DNA of 18,368 bases from JAXHUH01 sp034211175 (GTDB lineage: Bacteria; Actinomycetota; Acidimicrobiia; Acidimicrobiales; CAIXPF01). The notes under the pieces are model-generated. The model had not been told where the DNA came from and ran no database searches. It was given only the letters and a program-made list of their open reading frames with translations. Both the position numbers and the translations under genes were made by a program. Shown here in pieces: positions 1-7,653 of this stretch (position 1 is the stretch's first letter; every line of letters begins with the position of its first letter). The stretch lies in assembly GCA_034211175.1 (NCBI GenBank), contig JAXHUH010000288.1, positions 1-18,368 on the forward strand. Reading direction: 5' to 3'.

Positions 1-25
1 TGTCCGCGATCCGCGGGCGGTGCGC

Positions 26-57
26 GGGGGCGCGCCCCCGGCCCCGGGGGGCGCGCC
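26..57. terminator. GC-only hairpin downstream of the LuxR-type gene
   Basis: About 15 bases past the stop of the minus-strand regulator gene lies a strong inverted repeat. GGCGCGCCCCCGG (29-41) pairs with CCGGGGGGCGCGCC (44-57), with one bulged G, and the nested GGGGGCGCGCCCCC (26-39) is itself self-complementary. It could form an RNA stem that ends transcription of the regulator. It has no T-tract, so a canonical intrinsic terminator is not shown. It may instead be ordinary GC-rich intergenic sequence. Confidence 0.35.
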
Positions 58-71
58 ACTGCGGCGCACGC

Positions 72-2704
72 TCACAGGTAGCCCTGTGCACGAGCGTGGG
101 CGAGCACCTCGTCGCGCGACGAGGCCCCGAGCTTGCGGAAGATGTGCTTCACGTGGGTCTTCACCGTGTTGACCGACACGTACAGCTCGGCCGCGATCTC
201 CCGGTACGACATCGAGGTCACGAGGTAGCGCAGCACGGCCTGCTCCCGCTCGGAGAGCTCGTCGACCGGCGGGACCGCGCGGGCGAGGACGGGGACGTGC
301 GGCACGGTCCGTAGGACGGCGTCGACGAAGGCGGTGCGCGTGAGCCGGCGGGCCCGGTCCTGGACCACGGCCAACACGTCGCCGCCAGCATCGGCGAGGG
401 CGAACACGAACCCCTCGCGCCCGGCGAGCGCCAGCACGGGCTCGACGTGGGGGTCCACCGCAGTGCCGGCCGCGATCGCCACGGCCAGGCCCCGAGCGCG
501 ACGCGCAGGTCGGTCCGCAGGCAGTCGGAGCGTGACGCGGCCCGGGCGAGGGCCTCCTCGGCGCCGGCGAGATCGCCGAGCGCGCGCCGCAGGCCGGCGC
601 GGACGAGGTCCCGGTCGACACCGTCGGGGAGCCGCTCAGCGATCACGCAGGCTCGATCGAGGTCTCCGACCGCGCCCAGCTGGACCGCCGTCCTCGCGTT
701 GATGGTGGCGGCCACCCAGGACGAGTCGTCGAGGTGGGCCACCCGTTCCCGTGCCGCCGCGAGGGTCGCCAGCGCCTCCTCGGCCCGCCCGCGTGCGAAC
801 AGGATCCGACTGCGCGCGAGGTCGGCGATGATGGTGGCCGGGACCCGTGGCTGGATGCCGGGGGCCTCGAACCGCGCCAGCAGCGACGCGGCACCCTCGA
901 GGTCGCCCCGCTCCAGCAGCCCGTGGCCTTCCAGCGCGAACGTCGGTGAGACCACGGCGAAGCCGGCCATGCCGCTCTCGTCGATCATCGCCCGCGCCCG
1001 CCGGGCGTGGTCGATCCCGGCACCGAGGTGGCCCCGGAAGATCCCCAGGTTCGCGAGCGCGCCGTGGCGTTCGATGGCGACGAACGAGAGTCCCGGCCCG
1101 ACGACGATGCGCTCGGCGGCAGCCTCTGCGGCCGCCCAGTTCCCGGCCCAGCCGTAGGCGCGCACGAGCATGGTCGCCGCGGTGTCGACGGAGTCACCGG
1201 TGAGCGACGCCCGCCGGGCCCGGCGGTGGGCGTCCTCTCCGTGGCGCACCGTCGCCTCCATGTCGCAGCGGTCCGCGGCGAGGACGGTGTGGAGGCACGA
1301 CAGCTCGGCCCGATCGGTGTCGAGGAGGCCGTCACCGGCGAGCCGCTCGATCCGCCGGACGAGGTGGTCGGCATGTGACGCGTGGTGGCGGAGGCACAGG
1401 GTGGTGGCGACGGCGATCGCCGGGCCGGGTGCGCCGACCACGTCCTCGTCGGTGAGCACGAAGTCGTTCGGTGAGATCGGGGGCAGGCGGTTCGTGAAGT
1501 ACGCGTCGTACACGTTGCGCGCGAGGAGGTGCATCGCCGCGCGGCGGTCACCGGCCCGCCACCGGTGGCGGAAGCACGAGGCGAGGTCACGCTCGGCCTC
1601 GAACCAGTCGGCGGCGACCCGATGGAGCCGTCGCTCACGTTCACGATCGCGGCCCCGCAAGCGCAGTCGGAGGAGCTGGAGCAGGAGGTGGTGGTACCGA
1701 TGGACGTCCGGCCGTGCCGAGTTGCGGAACAGCATCAGCTCCGCCGCCTCGATCGTTCCCAACGAGACGGTCGACCCGCCGGACAGCTCGGCCGCGAGGT
1801 CGGGGGTCAGCTCGTCGACGACGCAGGTCGCGAGCATGAACTGCTGCACCTCGGGCGGTTGGGCATCGACGACCTGGGTCGACAGGTAGTGCGCGATCTC
1901 CTCGCTCGACGAGACGAGCCGGTCGATGAATCCCGACGGGTCGCCCGAGCGCTGCAACGCCACCCCGGCCAGGTGGACGCCGGTTGCCCAGCCCTCGGTC
2001 TGGGCCATGAGGCGGTCGAGATCGCGATCGCCGACCGCGACCCCGAGGCCTTCGAGCACCGCTGCGGCCTCGTCACGCCCCAGGCGCAGGTCCTCGTCGC
2101 GGACCTCACCGACGCTCCCCGTGGCCCGGAGGCGCCCGAGACCGATGCGCGGCTCCGAGCGCGAACCGATGACCAGGTGCAGGCCTCTCGGTCGGCGGGC
2201 GATCAGCCCGGCGAGCGAGACGTCGTCCGCGTCGATGAGGTGGAGGTCGTCGATGACCAGCGTGACCGGAGCGTCGAGACCGTCGAGCTCGTCGATCAGC
2301 GACTCGAGGACGTCGGGCCCGAACGAGCCGTCATCCGCCATCAGGGCCAGCGCCGCGCCCCCGAACCCATCGCGGACCGACCGGACGGCCGCCACGATCG
2401 CGTGCCAGAACCGGACCGGGTCGCCGTCACCCTCGTCGACGTTGATCCAACAGGTGTCGGCCGCCGGTCTGGTGCGCACCCACTGGAGCAGCAGGTTGGT
2501 CTTGCCGGCACCGGCGGCGCCGACGACGAGGGCGAGCCGTGACGCCACGCCGTGGTCGAGCCGGCCGATGATGTCGGGGCGAGCGATGGCGGTCAGCGGG
2601 GCCGCCGGCGGCGCGAACTTCGTGGCGGAGAACCGGGGCGATCGCACCGGCCGCCCACGCTCGGCGGCACGGGCCCGCGACCGCAGCTCCGTTCCGGTGC
2701 GCAC
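72..2704 (-). pseudogene. MalT-like LuxR-family ATPase transcription regulator, frame broken near 490
   Basis: This is a large signal-transduction ATPase regulator of the MalT/LAL type: an N-terminal NTPase, a long helical-repeat middle and a C-terminal LuxR DNA-binding domain. Walker A (GAAGAGKT) is at residues 62-69 and Walker B (TLVIDDLH) at about 148-155. The C-terminal 65 residues contain LSEREQAVLRYL, then YREIAAELYVSVNTVKTHV, a clear LuxR helix-turn-helix. The first frame is good down to about position 494 and then becomes R/S/P/T-rich junk. The sense continues in another frame from about 489 to the stop at 72. Adding one G to the GGGG run (plus-strand C490-493) joins the frames into about 877 aa, a normal length for the family. 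The break is therefore either a sequencing error or a recent lesion. GTG at 2704 is preceded by TACGTT and 6 nt, which suggests a leaderless start. The gene follows three peptidase genes on the same strand and could regulate them, but that is inference. Its ligand is unknown. Confidence 0.85.
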
Positions 2705-2710
2705 CGTCAG

Positions 2711-2716
2711 AACGTA
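2711..2716 (-). promoter_or_regulatory. -10 element of the LuxR-type gene
   Basis: TACGTT on the minus strand lies 6 nt before the GTG at 2704. This matches the actinobacterial TANNNT -10 pattern with transcription starting at or next to the start codon. No ribosome binding site is visible before the GTG, which fits a leaderless message. Confidence 0.45.
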
Positions 2717-2737
2717 CCAAGCGACACTCGCAGCCTC

Positions 2738-2750
2738 GGAACTGTGTTCC
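2738..2750. promoter_or_regulatory. Palindrome over the -35 region of the LuxR-type gene
   Basis: GGAAC-TGT-GTTCC is a perfect 5-bp-arm inverted repeat. It starts 22 nt upstream of the -10 TACGTT, so it would cover the -35 region of the regulator gene. It could be an operator. The spacing between GAAC and GTTC is 3, not the 4 of the Gram-positive LexA box. Short palindromes also arise by chance. Confidence 0.3.
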
Positions 2751-2803
2751 CGTATCGGCCGCGACGCGGCGGGCGGGTCCCGACGACGCGATGGCGGGAC
2801 GCG

Positions 2804-4381
2804 CTAGGGCAGGCAGACGGTCGGGTCGTCGTCGATGCCGACGCCGGCGAAGAACCCGGTGCGGAACGCCTCGACCCGATCGAACGCGGTCACGTCCAGC
2901 CTCGTCAGCTCGGGCCCCTGGGCGGCGACCAGACCGGCGACGCCCTCGTCGAGGTCGCCGGCCGAGAGGATGATGTTGCGGTCCCGCGGGGGTGCCTGCG
3001 GCGTCTGGGTCTGGCTGATCTGGTCGAGCGTGTTCAGGTAGACGTCGCCGGCCCACGCGCCGGCGAGGCAGTCCGCGGCCAGCTCGGTGGTGACCGGGTC
3101 GGCGTCGATGCCGGCCAGAGCGAGCGCCTTCTCCCCGTAGGCGTTGCTGAACAGCATGCCGATCGAGAAGTCGCCGATCTCCTGGTGGAGAGGCTGGGCC
3201 AGGCCCCGGACGTCGGTGAAGACGTAGTCCTCGGCGTCGCAGTAGACGATGTTGCGGGCGACCTCGTCCTCGTGGCCCTGGCAGGGCACGTTCTCGGTGG
3301 CCGGGTCCAGCGCGGCGACGGCGCGGGGGTCGTACACCCCGTTGACCGGGTCCCAGCCCGGGTCGTCGGTCTGGTCCCAGGAGACACCGAGGATCGCCGG
3401 CGCGTTGGCCTCCCAGTAGAACTCGAGGTCGGGGACCATGATCTCGAAGATCCCGTTGTCCTGCGGGTCGTCCGGGTCGCCGAACAGCGGGGAGTCCCCG
3501 CCGGTCTCGACGTCGTCCCTCGTCAGCCGGATCGGGGCGATCCGGAGGTTGTCGAGGTCATCGCAGAACGCGACCCCGTTGCGGAGCCCGTCGCCGAACG
3601 CCCCGACCCGGTCGAACGCGGAGCCGTGGGCCTGGGGGTCGTCCGGTGAGGTCCCGAGCGGGTCGCGGAAGATCAGGTAGCCGGCGACCGCCTCGTCGAT
3701 GTCGTCGTCGGCCAGGCGCAGCACGTCCGACTCGCCGCTCATGACGTGGCTCGTCCACGCCCCGGCGAAGCAGTCGGCCTGCAGCTCCAGCGCGATCGTC
3801 AGGTCGCCGAGCACCGCACCGGCCGCCTCGGCCCGGGCCTGCACGGCGTGGCCCCACTCGTGGGCGAGCACGAGCGCAACGGCGGCGTCGCCGAACTCCT
3901 GGTAGAGCTGCGGGAACAGGCCCCGGTCGTCCCAGCCGATGAAGTCGTCGGGCAGGCAGTAGAAGGCGTTCTGGCTGTACGCGCCCGGGTCGGCCCGCTG
4001 GCCGCCGCACGGCGGCAGGGTCGACAGGTCGGTCGGGTCCCACGGGATGATCTGCGACACCGGCGTGTACTCGGCCCCGTACACGGCCGGGAACTCCTCG
4101 GCCCAGTAGATCTCGAGGCTCTCGATCGACCGGTTGATGATCTCGGCGTAGGGCAGGTCGTCGACGGGCGGGGGCGGGTCGTCGGCCTCCTCCTCCATCA
4201 CCGTGACCTCGGGCGTCTCCAGGTCCTCGAAGGTCGTGGTGCTCCCCTGGGACGTCGGATCACCGGGGTCCTCGGGCCCGCCGGCGCGCAGCTCACCGCG
4301 CTGGTCGGTGCCGATCTGGATGGTGCACGAGGCGACGAGCGCCGCCAGGGCGATGACGATGACCGGGCGCAGACGACGCAC
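2804..4381 (-). CDS. Two-domain neutral zinc metallopeptidase lipoprotein (paralogue 1)
   Basis: This is an exported peptidase of the YpfJ-type putative neutral zinc metallopeptidase family. The lipoprotein signal VIVIALAALVASC has Cys19 as the lipidation site. A D/E/P-rich linker runs to about residue 75. The catalytic domain holds HEWGH (174-178) and ELQADCFAGAW (about 199-209), whose Glu is the probable third zinc ligand. A second copy of the same fold starts near residue 322 (YWEANAPAILG). Its counterpart of LVLAHEWGH reads MLFSNAYGE (NAYGE at 413-417), while ELAADCLAGAW and LSAGDLDEGVAG are kept. That copy should not bind zinc in the usual way. Paired cysteines suggest disulfides. The GTG at 4381 was chosen because it gives a standard signal peptide and lies 7 nt after TACCGT. 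In-frame GTGs at 4390 and 4420 are alternatives. It is the last of three tandem paralogues, 99 bp before the LuxR-type gene. The substrate is unknown. Confidence 0.88.
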   Translation of the reverse strand: MRRLRPVIVIALAALVASCTIQIGTDQRGELRAGGPEDPGDPTSQGSTTTFEDLETPEVTVMEEEADDPPPPVDDLPYAEIINRSIESLEIYWAEEFPAVYGAEYTPVSQIIPWDPTDLSTLPPCGGQRADPGAYSQNAFYCLPDDFIGWDDRGLFPQLYQEFGDAAVALVLAHEWGHAVQARAEAAGAVLGDLTIALELQADCFAGAWTSHVMSGESDVLRLADDDIDEAVAGYLIFRDPLGTSPDDPQAHGSAFDRVGAFGDGLRNGVAFCDDLDNLRIAPIRLTRDDVETGGDSPLFGDPDDPQDNGIFEIMVPDLEFYWEANAPAILGVSWDQTDDPGWDPVNGVYDPRAVAALDPATENVPCQGHEDEVARNIVYCDAEDYVFTDVRGLAQPLHQEIGDFSIGMLFSNAYGEKALALAGIDADPVTTELAADCLAGAWAGDVYLNTLDQISQTQTPQAPPRDRNIILSAGDLDEGVAGLVAAQGPELTRLDVTAFDRVEAFRTGFFAGVGIDDDPTVCLP

Positions 4382-4388
4382 TCGCCTC

Positions 4389-4394
4389 ACGGTA
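4389..4394 (-). promoter_or_regulatory. -10 element of metallopeptidase paralogue 1
   Basis: TACCGT lies 7 nt before GTG 4381, the same spacing and TANCGT core as at the two sister genes. The upstream flank CATCGGCCGGA also resembles CATCGTCCGG before paralogue 3. It suggests a separate leaderless transcript rather than one message across all three genes. Confidence 0.5.
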
Positions 4395-4451
4395 TCCGGC
4401 CGATGTGGCCTGATCGGCACCGGGCGAAGCGCGATCGCGTGGGATCCACCG

Positions 4452-5936
4452 TCAGTCGGCGACGCACTCGCTCGGGTCGGGGGAGAAGAACCCGATGCGG
4501 AACGCGTCGACCCGGGCGAACGCGGTGACGTCGAGGCGCGCCACCTCCGGGTCCTGCACGGCCAGGAGGCCGGCGACGCCCTCGTCGAGGTCGCCCGCGG
4601 AGAGGCCGATGTAGCCGGTCCACTCCTCCGGTGGCAGCTCGGGCGAGGTCCGCTCCCGCCGCCACAGGTCGCTGGCCCACGCCCCGGTGAGGCAGTCGGA
4701 GCGCAGCTCCATCTCGATCGGGTCGGCGTCGACGCCGGCCAGGACCAGCGCCTTGTGCGCCCACGCGTTGCCGAGGAAGCTGGCGACGGCGAAGTCGCCG
4801 ATCGCCTCGTACAGCGGCTCGACCAGCTCGCCCCGGTCCCACACGATCGTGTCGTCGGCGGCGCACCAGACCACGTCGAGGGCGAGCCGCGCCGGCTCGA
4901 TCACCTCGTCGCCACACGTGGCGGGCGTCCCCGACTCGACGGCCCGGAAGCCGTCGGTCGGGTCCCACTCGACGCCGAGGAGGTCCGGCGCGTTGATCGT
5001 CCAGTAGTCCTCGAGGTCGGGCGGCACCAGCTCGTCGAAGAGCTCGTCGAGCGCCACGTTCCCGCCGGTCTCGAGGTCGGCCTCGATGAGCTCGACCGCG
5101 GCGATCGCATACCCGTCGGTCATGAAGGTGGCGCACCGCTCGACACCGCCGACGAAGCCGTCCCGGAACGCCCCGATGCGGTCGAACGCGGAGCCGTGGG
5201 CGTTGGGCCCGAGCGGGTCGGAGCCGGGCGGGTCGCGGAAGAGCACGTAGCCGCCGATGGCCTCGTCGACGTCGCTCTGGGGCAACAGCAGCGGCTCGTC
5301 GCCGGTCGCGGCGTCGCCGGGCATGGCGGTGGCCGACCAGGCGCCGGCGAAGCAGTCGGCCTGCAGCTCGAGCAGGATCGTCGGGGTGCCGGCCGGGATC
5401 CCGAGGCGGAACTGGATGGCGTGGCCCCACTCGTGGGCGAGGACGAGCGCGATCGTGGCGTCGCCGAAGTCCTCGTAGAGGCGGGGGAACAACCCGGTGT
5501 CGTCCCAGCCGATGTAGTCGTCGGCCGGGCAGTAGAACGCGTTGTCGACGTACGAGGACGGCGGGGGCTGGGAGCCGCCGCAGTCGGGAAGGGTCGAGAC
5601 GTCCTCGGGGTCCCACGGGACGAGCGCGGCGAGCGGCTGGTACTCGACGCCGTAGACCGCGGGCATGGCCTGGGCCCAGAACGCCTCGACGCTCACGACG
5701 CCCCGCTCGATGATCTCGTCGTAGGGCAGATCGGACGCCGAACCGGCGTCGCCGGGGTCCTGATCGGCGGTGTCGGGCGCATCGCCGTCGGCGTCCTCGG
5801 CGGCGGTGCCTCCGGTCCCGGCCCCGCCCGGGTCGCCCGGGGGAGCCTCGTCGGCGCCGGCGACGCCCGCGGGCGCCAGCGCGGCGAGGACGCACACGGC
5901 AGCGACGATGCCGAGGAGACGGTGGAAGGCACGCAT
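4452..5936 (-). CDS. Two-domain neutral zinc metallopeptidase, secreted (paralogue 2)
   Basis: This is the middle member of the peptidase triplet (494 aa). It begins with a Sec-type signal peptide (MRAFHRLLGIVAAVCVLAALAPAGVAGA) with likely cleavage after GVAGA and no lipobox. It is thus predicted to be released, whereas its neighbours are lipid-anchored. A G/A/D-rich linker follows. The catalytic domain has HEWGH at 168-172 and ELQADCFAGAW at about 190-200. The C-terminal homologous copy carries NAWAH (390-394) in place of HEWGH, so only the last His survives, followed by ELRSDCLTGAW and LSAGDLDEGVAG. ATG 5936 is preferred over the in-frame start at 5966 because it gives a proper signal peptide and lies 7 nt after TAACGT. 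The gene starts 89 bp after paralogue 3 ends, with two palindromes in that gap, and ends 70 bp before paralogue 1 begins. The substrate is unknown. Confidence 0.88.
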   Translation of the reverse strand: MRAFHRLLGIVAAVCVLAALAPAGVAGADEAPPGDPGGAGTGGTAAEDADGDAPDTADQDPGDAGSASDLPYDEIIERGVVSVEAFWAQAMPAVYGVEYQPLAALVPWDPEDVSTLPDCGGSQPPPSSYVDNAFYCPADDYIGWDDTGLFPRLYEDFGDATIALVLAHEWGHAIQFRLGIPAGTPTILLELQADCFAGAWSATAMPGDAATGDEPLLLPQSDVDEAIGGYVLFRDPPGSDPLGPNAHGSAFDRIGAFRDGFVGGVERCATFMTDGYAIAAVELIEADLETGGNVALDELFDELVPPDLEDYWTINAPDLLGVEWDPTDGFRAVESGTPATCGDEVIEPARLALDVVWCAADDTIVWDRGELVEPLYEAIGDFAVASFLGNAWAHKALVLAGVDADPIEMELRSDCLTGAWASDLWRRERTSPELPPEEWTGYIGLSAGDLDEGVAGLLAVQDPEVARLDVTAFARVDAFRIGFFSPDPSECVAD

Positions 5937-5939
5937 GAC

Positions 5940-5959
5940 AGCCACGTTACAAAGTGGCT
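5940..5959. promoter_or_regulatory. Palindrome A over the -10 of paralogue 2
   Basis: AGCCAC (5940-5945) and GTGGCT (5954-5959) form a perfect inverted repeat with an 8-nt spacer. It covers the -10 hexamer TAACGT (minus strand, 5944-5949) and ends 3 nt before the ATG. In that position a bound protein would block transcription start, so it is an operator candidate. The cognate regulator is not known. Confidence 0.4.
5944..5949 (-). promoter_or_regulatory. -10 element of metallopeptidase paralogue 2
   Basis: TAACGT is 7 nt before ATG 5936, matching the TANCGT-N7-start arrangement at both sister genes. It indicates an independent leaderless promoter. Confidence 0.5.
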
Positions 5960-5961
5960 CC

Positions 5962-5976
5962 GCCACTAAGAGTGGC
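5962..5976. promoter_or_regulatory. Palindrome B over the -35 region of paralogue 2
   Basis: GCCACT-AAG-AGTGGC is a perfect 6-bp-arm palindrome lying about 26-40 nt upstream of the predicted start, just upstream of palindrome A. It shares the AGTGGC core with palindrome A. AGTGGCT occurs as a direct repeat at 5953-5959 and 5971-5977. It could be a second operator, or an RNA stem at the 3' end of the upstream gene. There is no T-tract. Confidence 0.4.
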
Positions 5977-6025
5977 TAACCGTGCTCGCGTTCACTCGAC
6001 GTGCGCTGAAGCGAAGGCCGGGACG

Positions 6026-7501
6026 TCAGCCGGTCGCACCGGGCAGGCACGCCGCGGGATCCTCGAGGGCGAAGCCCCGGCGGAACGCGTCGGCCCGATC
6101 GAAGGCGGTGATGTCCAGCCGGGCGATCGCCGGGTCCTGCACGGCGAGGAGACCGGCGATCCCCTCGTCGAGGTCACCGGCGGACAGGGTGGCGACGCCG
6201 AGGGCCGTGCCGTCGTCGGCGGTGCGCCCCAGCCGGTCCTGCTGCCAGACGCTCGTCGCCCAGGCGCCGGCGAGGCAGTCGGACGCCAGCTCCATCTCCA
6301 CCGGGTCGCCGTCGACGCCGGCGAGGGCCAACGCCTTGTCACCCCAGGCGTTGGCCAGGAGGAGGGCGACGGCGAAGTCGCCGATGTCCTCGTAGAGCGG
6401 CAGCATCAGCCCGTCGCGGTCCCAGGCGACGTAGTCGTCGGCGGCGCACCACACGACGTTGGCCGCCAGCACCTCGGGGGCGATCGCCTCGTCACCGCAG
6501 ATGACGTCCTCGCCGCGTGGGTCCACCGGGACCGCCGACCCGGTCGGGTCCCACGGCTGCCCGGTGACCTCGGGCGCATGGGCCCGCCAGTACCCCTCGA
6601 GGTCGCCCACGACGAGCTCGAAGATGCTCTTGTCCCCGCTGAACGGAGCGTTGCCCTCGGTGTCCTCGAAGTCGTCGGCGGGCTCGATGTCGGCGAGCGG
6701 GTAGTCCCCGTCGACGATCGCGGCGCAGATACCGGGCCCGACGCGGAACCCGTCGCCGAACGCACCGACCCGGTCGAACGCCGAGCCGTGGGACTGCTCG
6801 GCCGCGGGGTCGGTGCCCGGCGGGTCGCGGAAGAGCAGGTAGCCGGAGATGGCCTCGTCGACGTCGCCGACGTCGAGGGCCAGCGCCGAGCTGCTGCCCC
6901 CGATCACCGACGCGGCCCACGCGCCGGCGAAGCAGTCGGCCTGCAGCTCGGAGTAGACGGTCTCGATCGCGTCGATGTCGACGTCGAGGCGGGCCTGGAG
7001 CGCATGACCCCACTCGTGGGACAGCACCAGCGCCACCGCGGCGTCGCCGTACTCCTGGTACAGGCGGGGCATGAGGCCGGTGTCGTCCCAGCCGATGTAG
7101 TCGTCGGCCCGGCAGTAGAACGCGTTGTTGGCGTAGCTCTCGATCGGCTGCTGGCGACCGTTGCACGCCGGCAGGGTCGACTCGTCCCGCGGGTCCCACG
7201 GCTGCACGCCGGCGAGCGGGGTGTACTCGATCCCGTACGCCGCGGGCAGCTGCTCGGCCCAGAACGCGTCGAGGCTGGCCACCGACCGGTTGACGATCTC
7301 GGCGTAGGCGAGGTCGCCGGGTGCCGCGGCGGGGTCGTCGCCGTCGGGGGCGAGGACGGTCGACGCGGGTGCCTCCGCCTGGGCCGGGGCGGACGACGGC
7401 ACCGTCTCGGCGACGATCGGGTCGTCGTCGGAGCCGAGGTTCGACAACGAGCAGCCGGCGGTGGCGACGACGAGCACCAGGAGGGCGGGCAGGCGGCGCA
7501 C
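6026..7501 (-). CDS. Two-domain neutral zinc metallopeptidase lipoprotein (paralogue 3)
   Basis: This is the promoter-proximal member of the triplet (491 aa). The signal RRLPALLVLVVATAGC places the lipidated Cys at residue 17. An Ala/Asp-rich linker follows. The catalytic domain carries HEWGH at 162-166 and ELQADCFAGAW about 20 residues later. The C-terminal copy has NAWGD at 384-388, then ELASDCLAGAW and LSAGDLDEGIAG. The layout matches the other two paralogues block for block, including AFYC.ADDYIGWDD.GL before the catalytic helix and its relic VWCAADDYVAWDRDGL in copy two. The open frame runs upstream to 7684, but the extra N-terminus is Arg-rich and not signal-like. GTG 7501 lies 7 nt after TAGCGT and puts the signal peptide at the N-terminus; GTG 7510 is an alternative. 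The protein is probably anchored outside the membrane. The substrate is unknown. Confidence 0.88.
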   Translation of the reverse strand: MRRLPALLVLVVATAGCSLSNLGSDDDPIVAETVPSSAPAQAEAPASTVLAPDGDDPAAAPGDLAYAEIVNRSVASLDAFWAEQLPAAYGIEYTPLAGVQPWDPRDESTLPACNGRQQPIESYANNAFYCRADDYIGWDDTGLMPRLYQEYGDAAVALVLSHEWGHALQARLDVDIDAIETVYSELQADCFAGAWAASVIGGSSSALALDVGDVDEAISGYLLFRDPPGTDPAAEQSHGSAFDRVGAFGDGFRVGPGICAAIVDGDYPLADIEPADDFEDTEGNAPFSGDKSIFELVVGDLEGYWRAHAPEVTGQPWDPTGSAVPVDPRGEDVICGDEAIAPEVLAANVVWCAADDYVAWDRDGLMLPLYEDIGDFAVALLLANAWGDKALALAGVDGDPVEMELASDCLAGAWATSVWQQDRLGRTADDGTALGVATLSAGDLDEGIAGLLAVQDPAIARLDITAFDRADAFRRGFALEDPAACLPGATG

Positions 7502-7508
7502 GGATCGC

Positions 7509-7514
7509 ACGCTA
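7509..7514 (-). promoter_or_regulatory. -10 element of metallopeptidase paralogue 3
   Basis: TAGCGT is followed by 7 nt and GTG 7501. Together with TACCGT and TAACGT at the sister genes this gives a shared TANCGT-N7-start core, which supports the start codons chosen for all three. Confidence 0.5.
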
Positions 7515-7642
7515 CCGGACGATGTTCGCCACCGGGCCCGCCCGGCGGGAACGACGCGCCACCTGGTACAGAACCGTGCCTCCGTCCGGCGGACCGACGA
7601 ACGACCACGCAACGCCCGTGACGGACGGCACGTCTCGAAAAT

Positions 7643-7653
7643 GACCAAAGGTC
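7643..7653. promoter_or_regulatory. GACC-AAA-GGTC palindrome upstream of the PAP2 gene
   Basis: A perfect 4-bp-arm palindrome with an AAA centre lies just 5' of a possible -10, TACCCT (7667-7672), reading toward the PAP2 gene. It could be an activator or repressor site. On the minus strand it reads GGGACCTTTGGTC, which recalls DosR/DevR boxes, but the central spacing differs, so that assignment is weak. Confidence 0.25.

Noticed and set aside
486..496. Programmed ribosomal frameshifting in the LuxR-type gene
   Set aside because: The G run alone lacks a recognised slippery heptamer, no downstream pseudoknot was evident, and this family is not known to use it. An indel is simpler.
2738..2750. 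GGAACTGTGTTCC as a LexA (SOS) box
   Set aside because: The GAAC and GTTC arms are separated by 3 rather than 4 bases, and the gene is not a typical SOS gene.
5962..5980. Resemblance of the minus-strand TTAGCCACTC to the CIRCE heat-shock element
   Set aside because: CIRCE needs TTAGCACTC-N9-GAGTGCTAA. Here there is an extra base and the arms and spacing differ.
4203..7621. Long open frames on the plus strand opposite the peptidase genes (4203-5969 and 5954-7621)
   Set aside because: They mirror the real genes codon for codon, are rich in V/G/R/D repeats, and show no family motifs. Such antisense frames are expected at very high GC.
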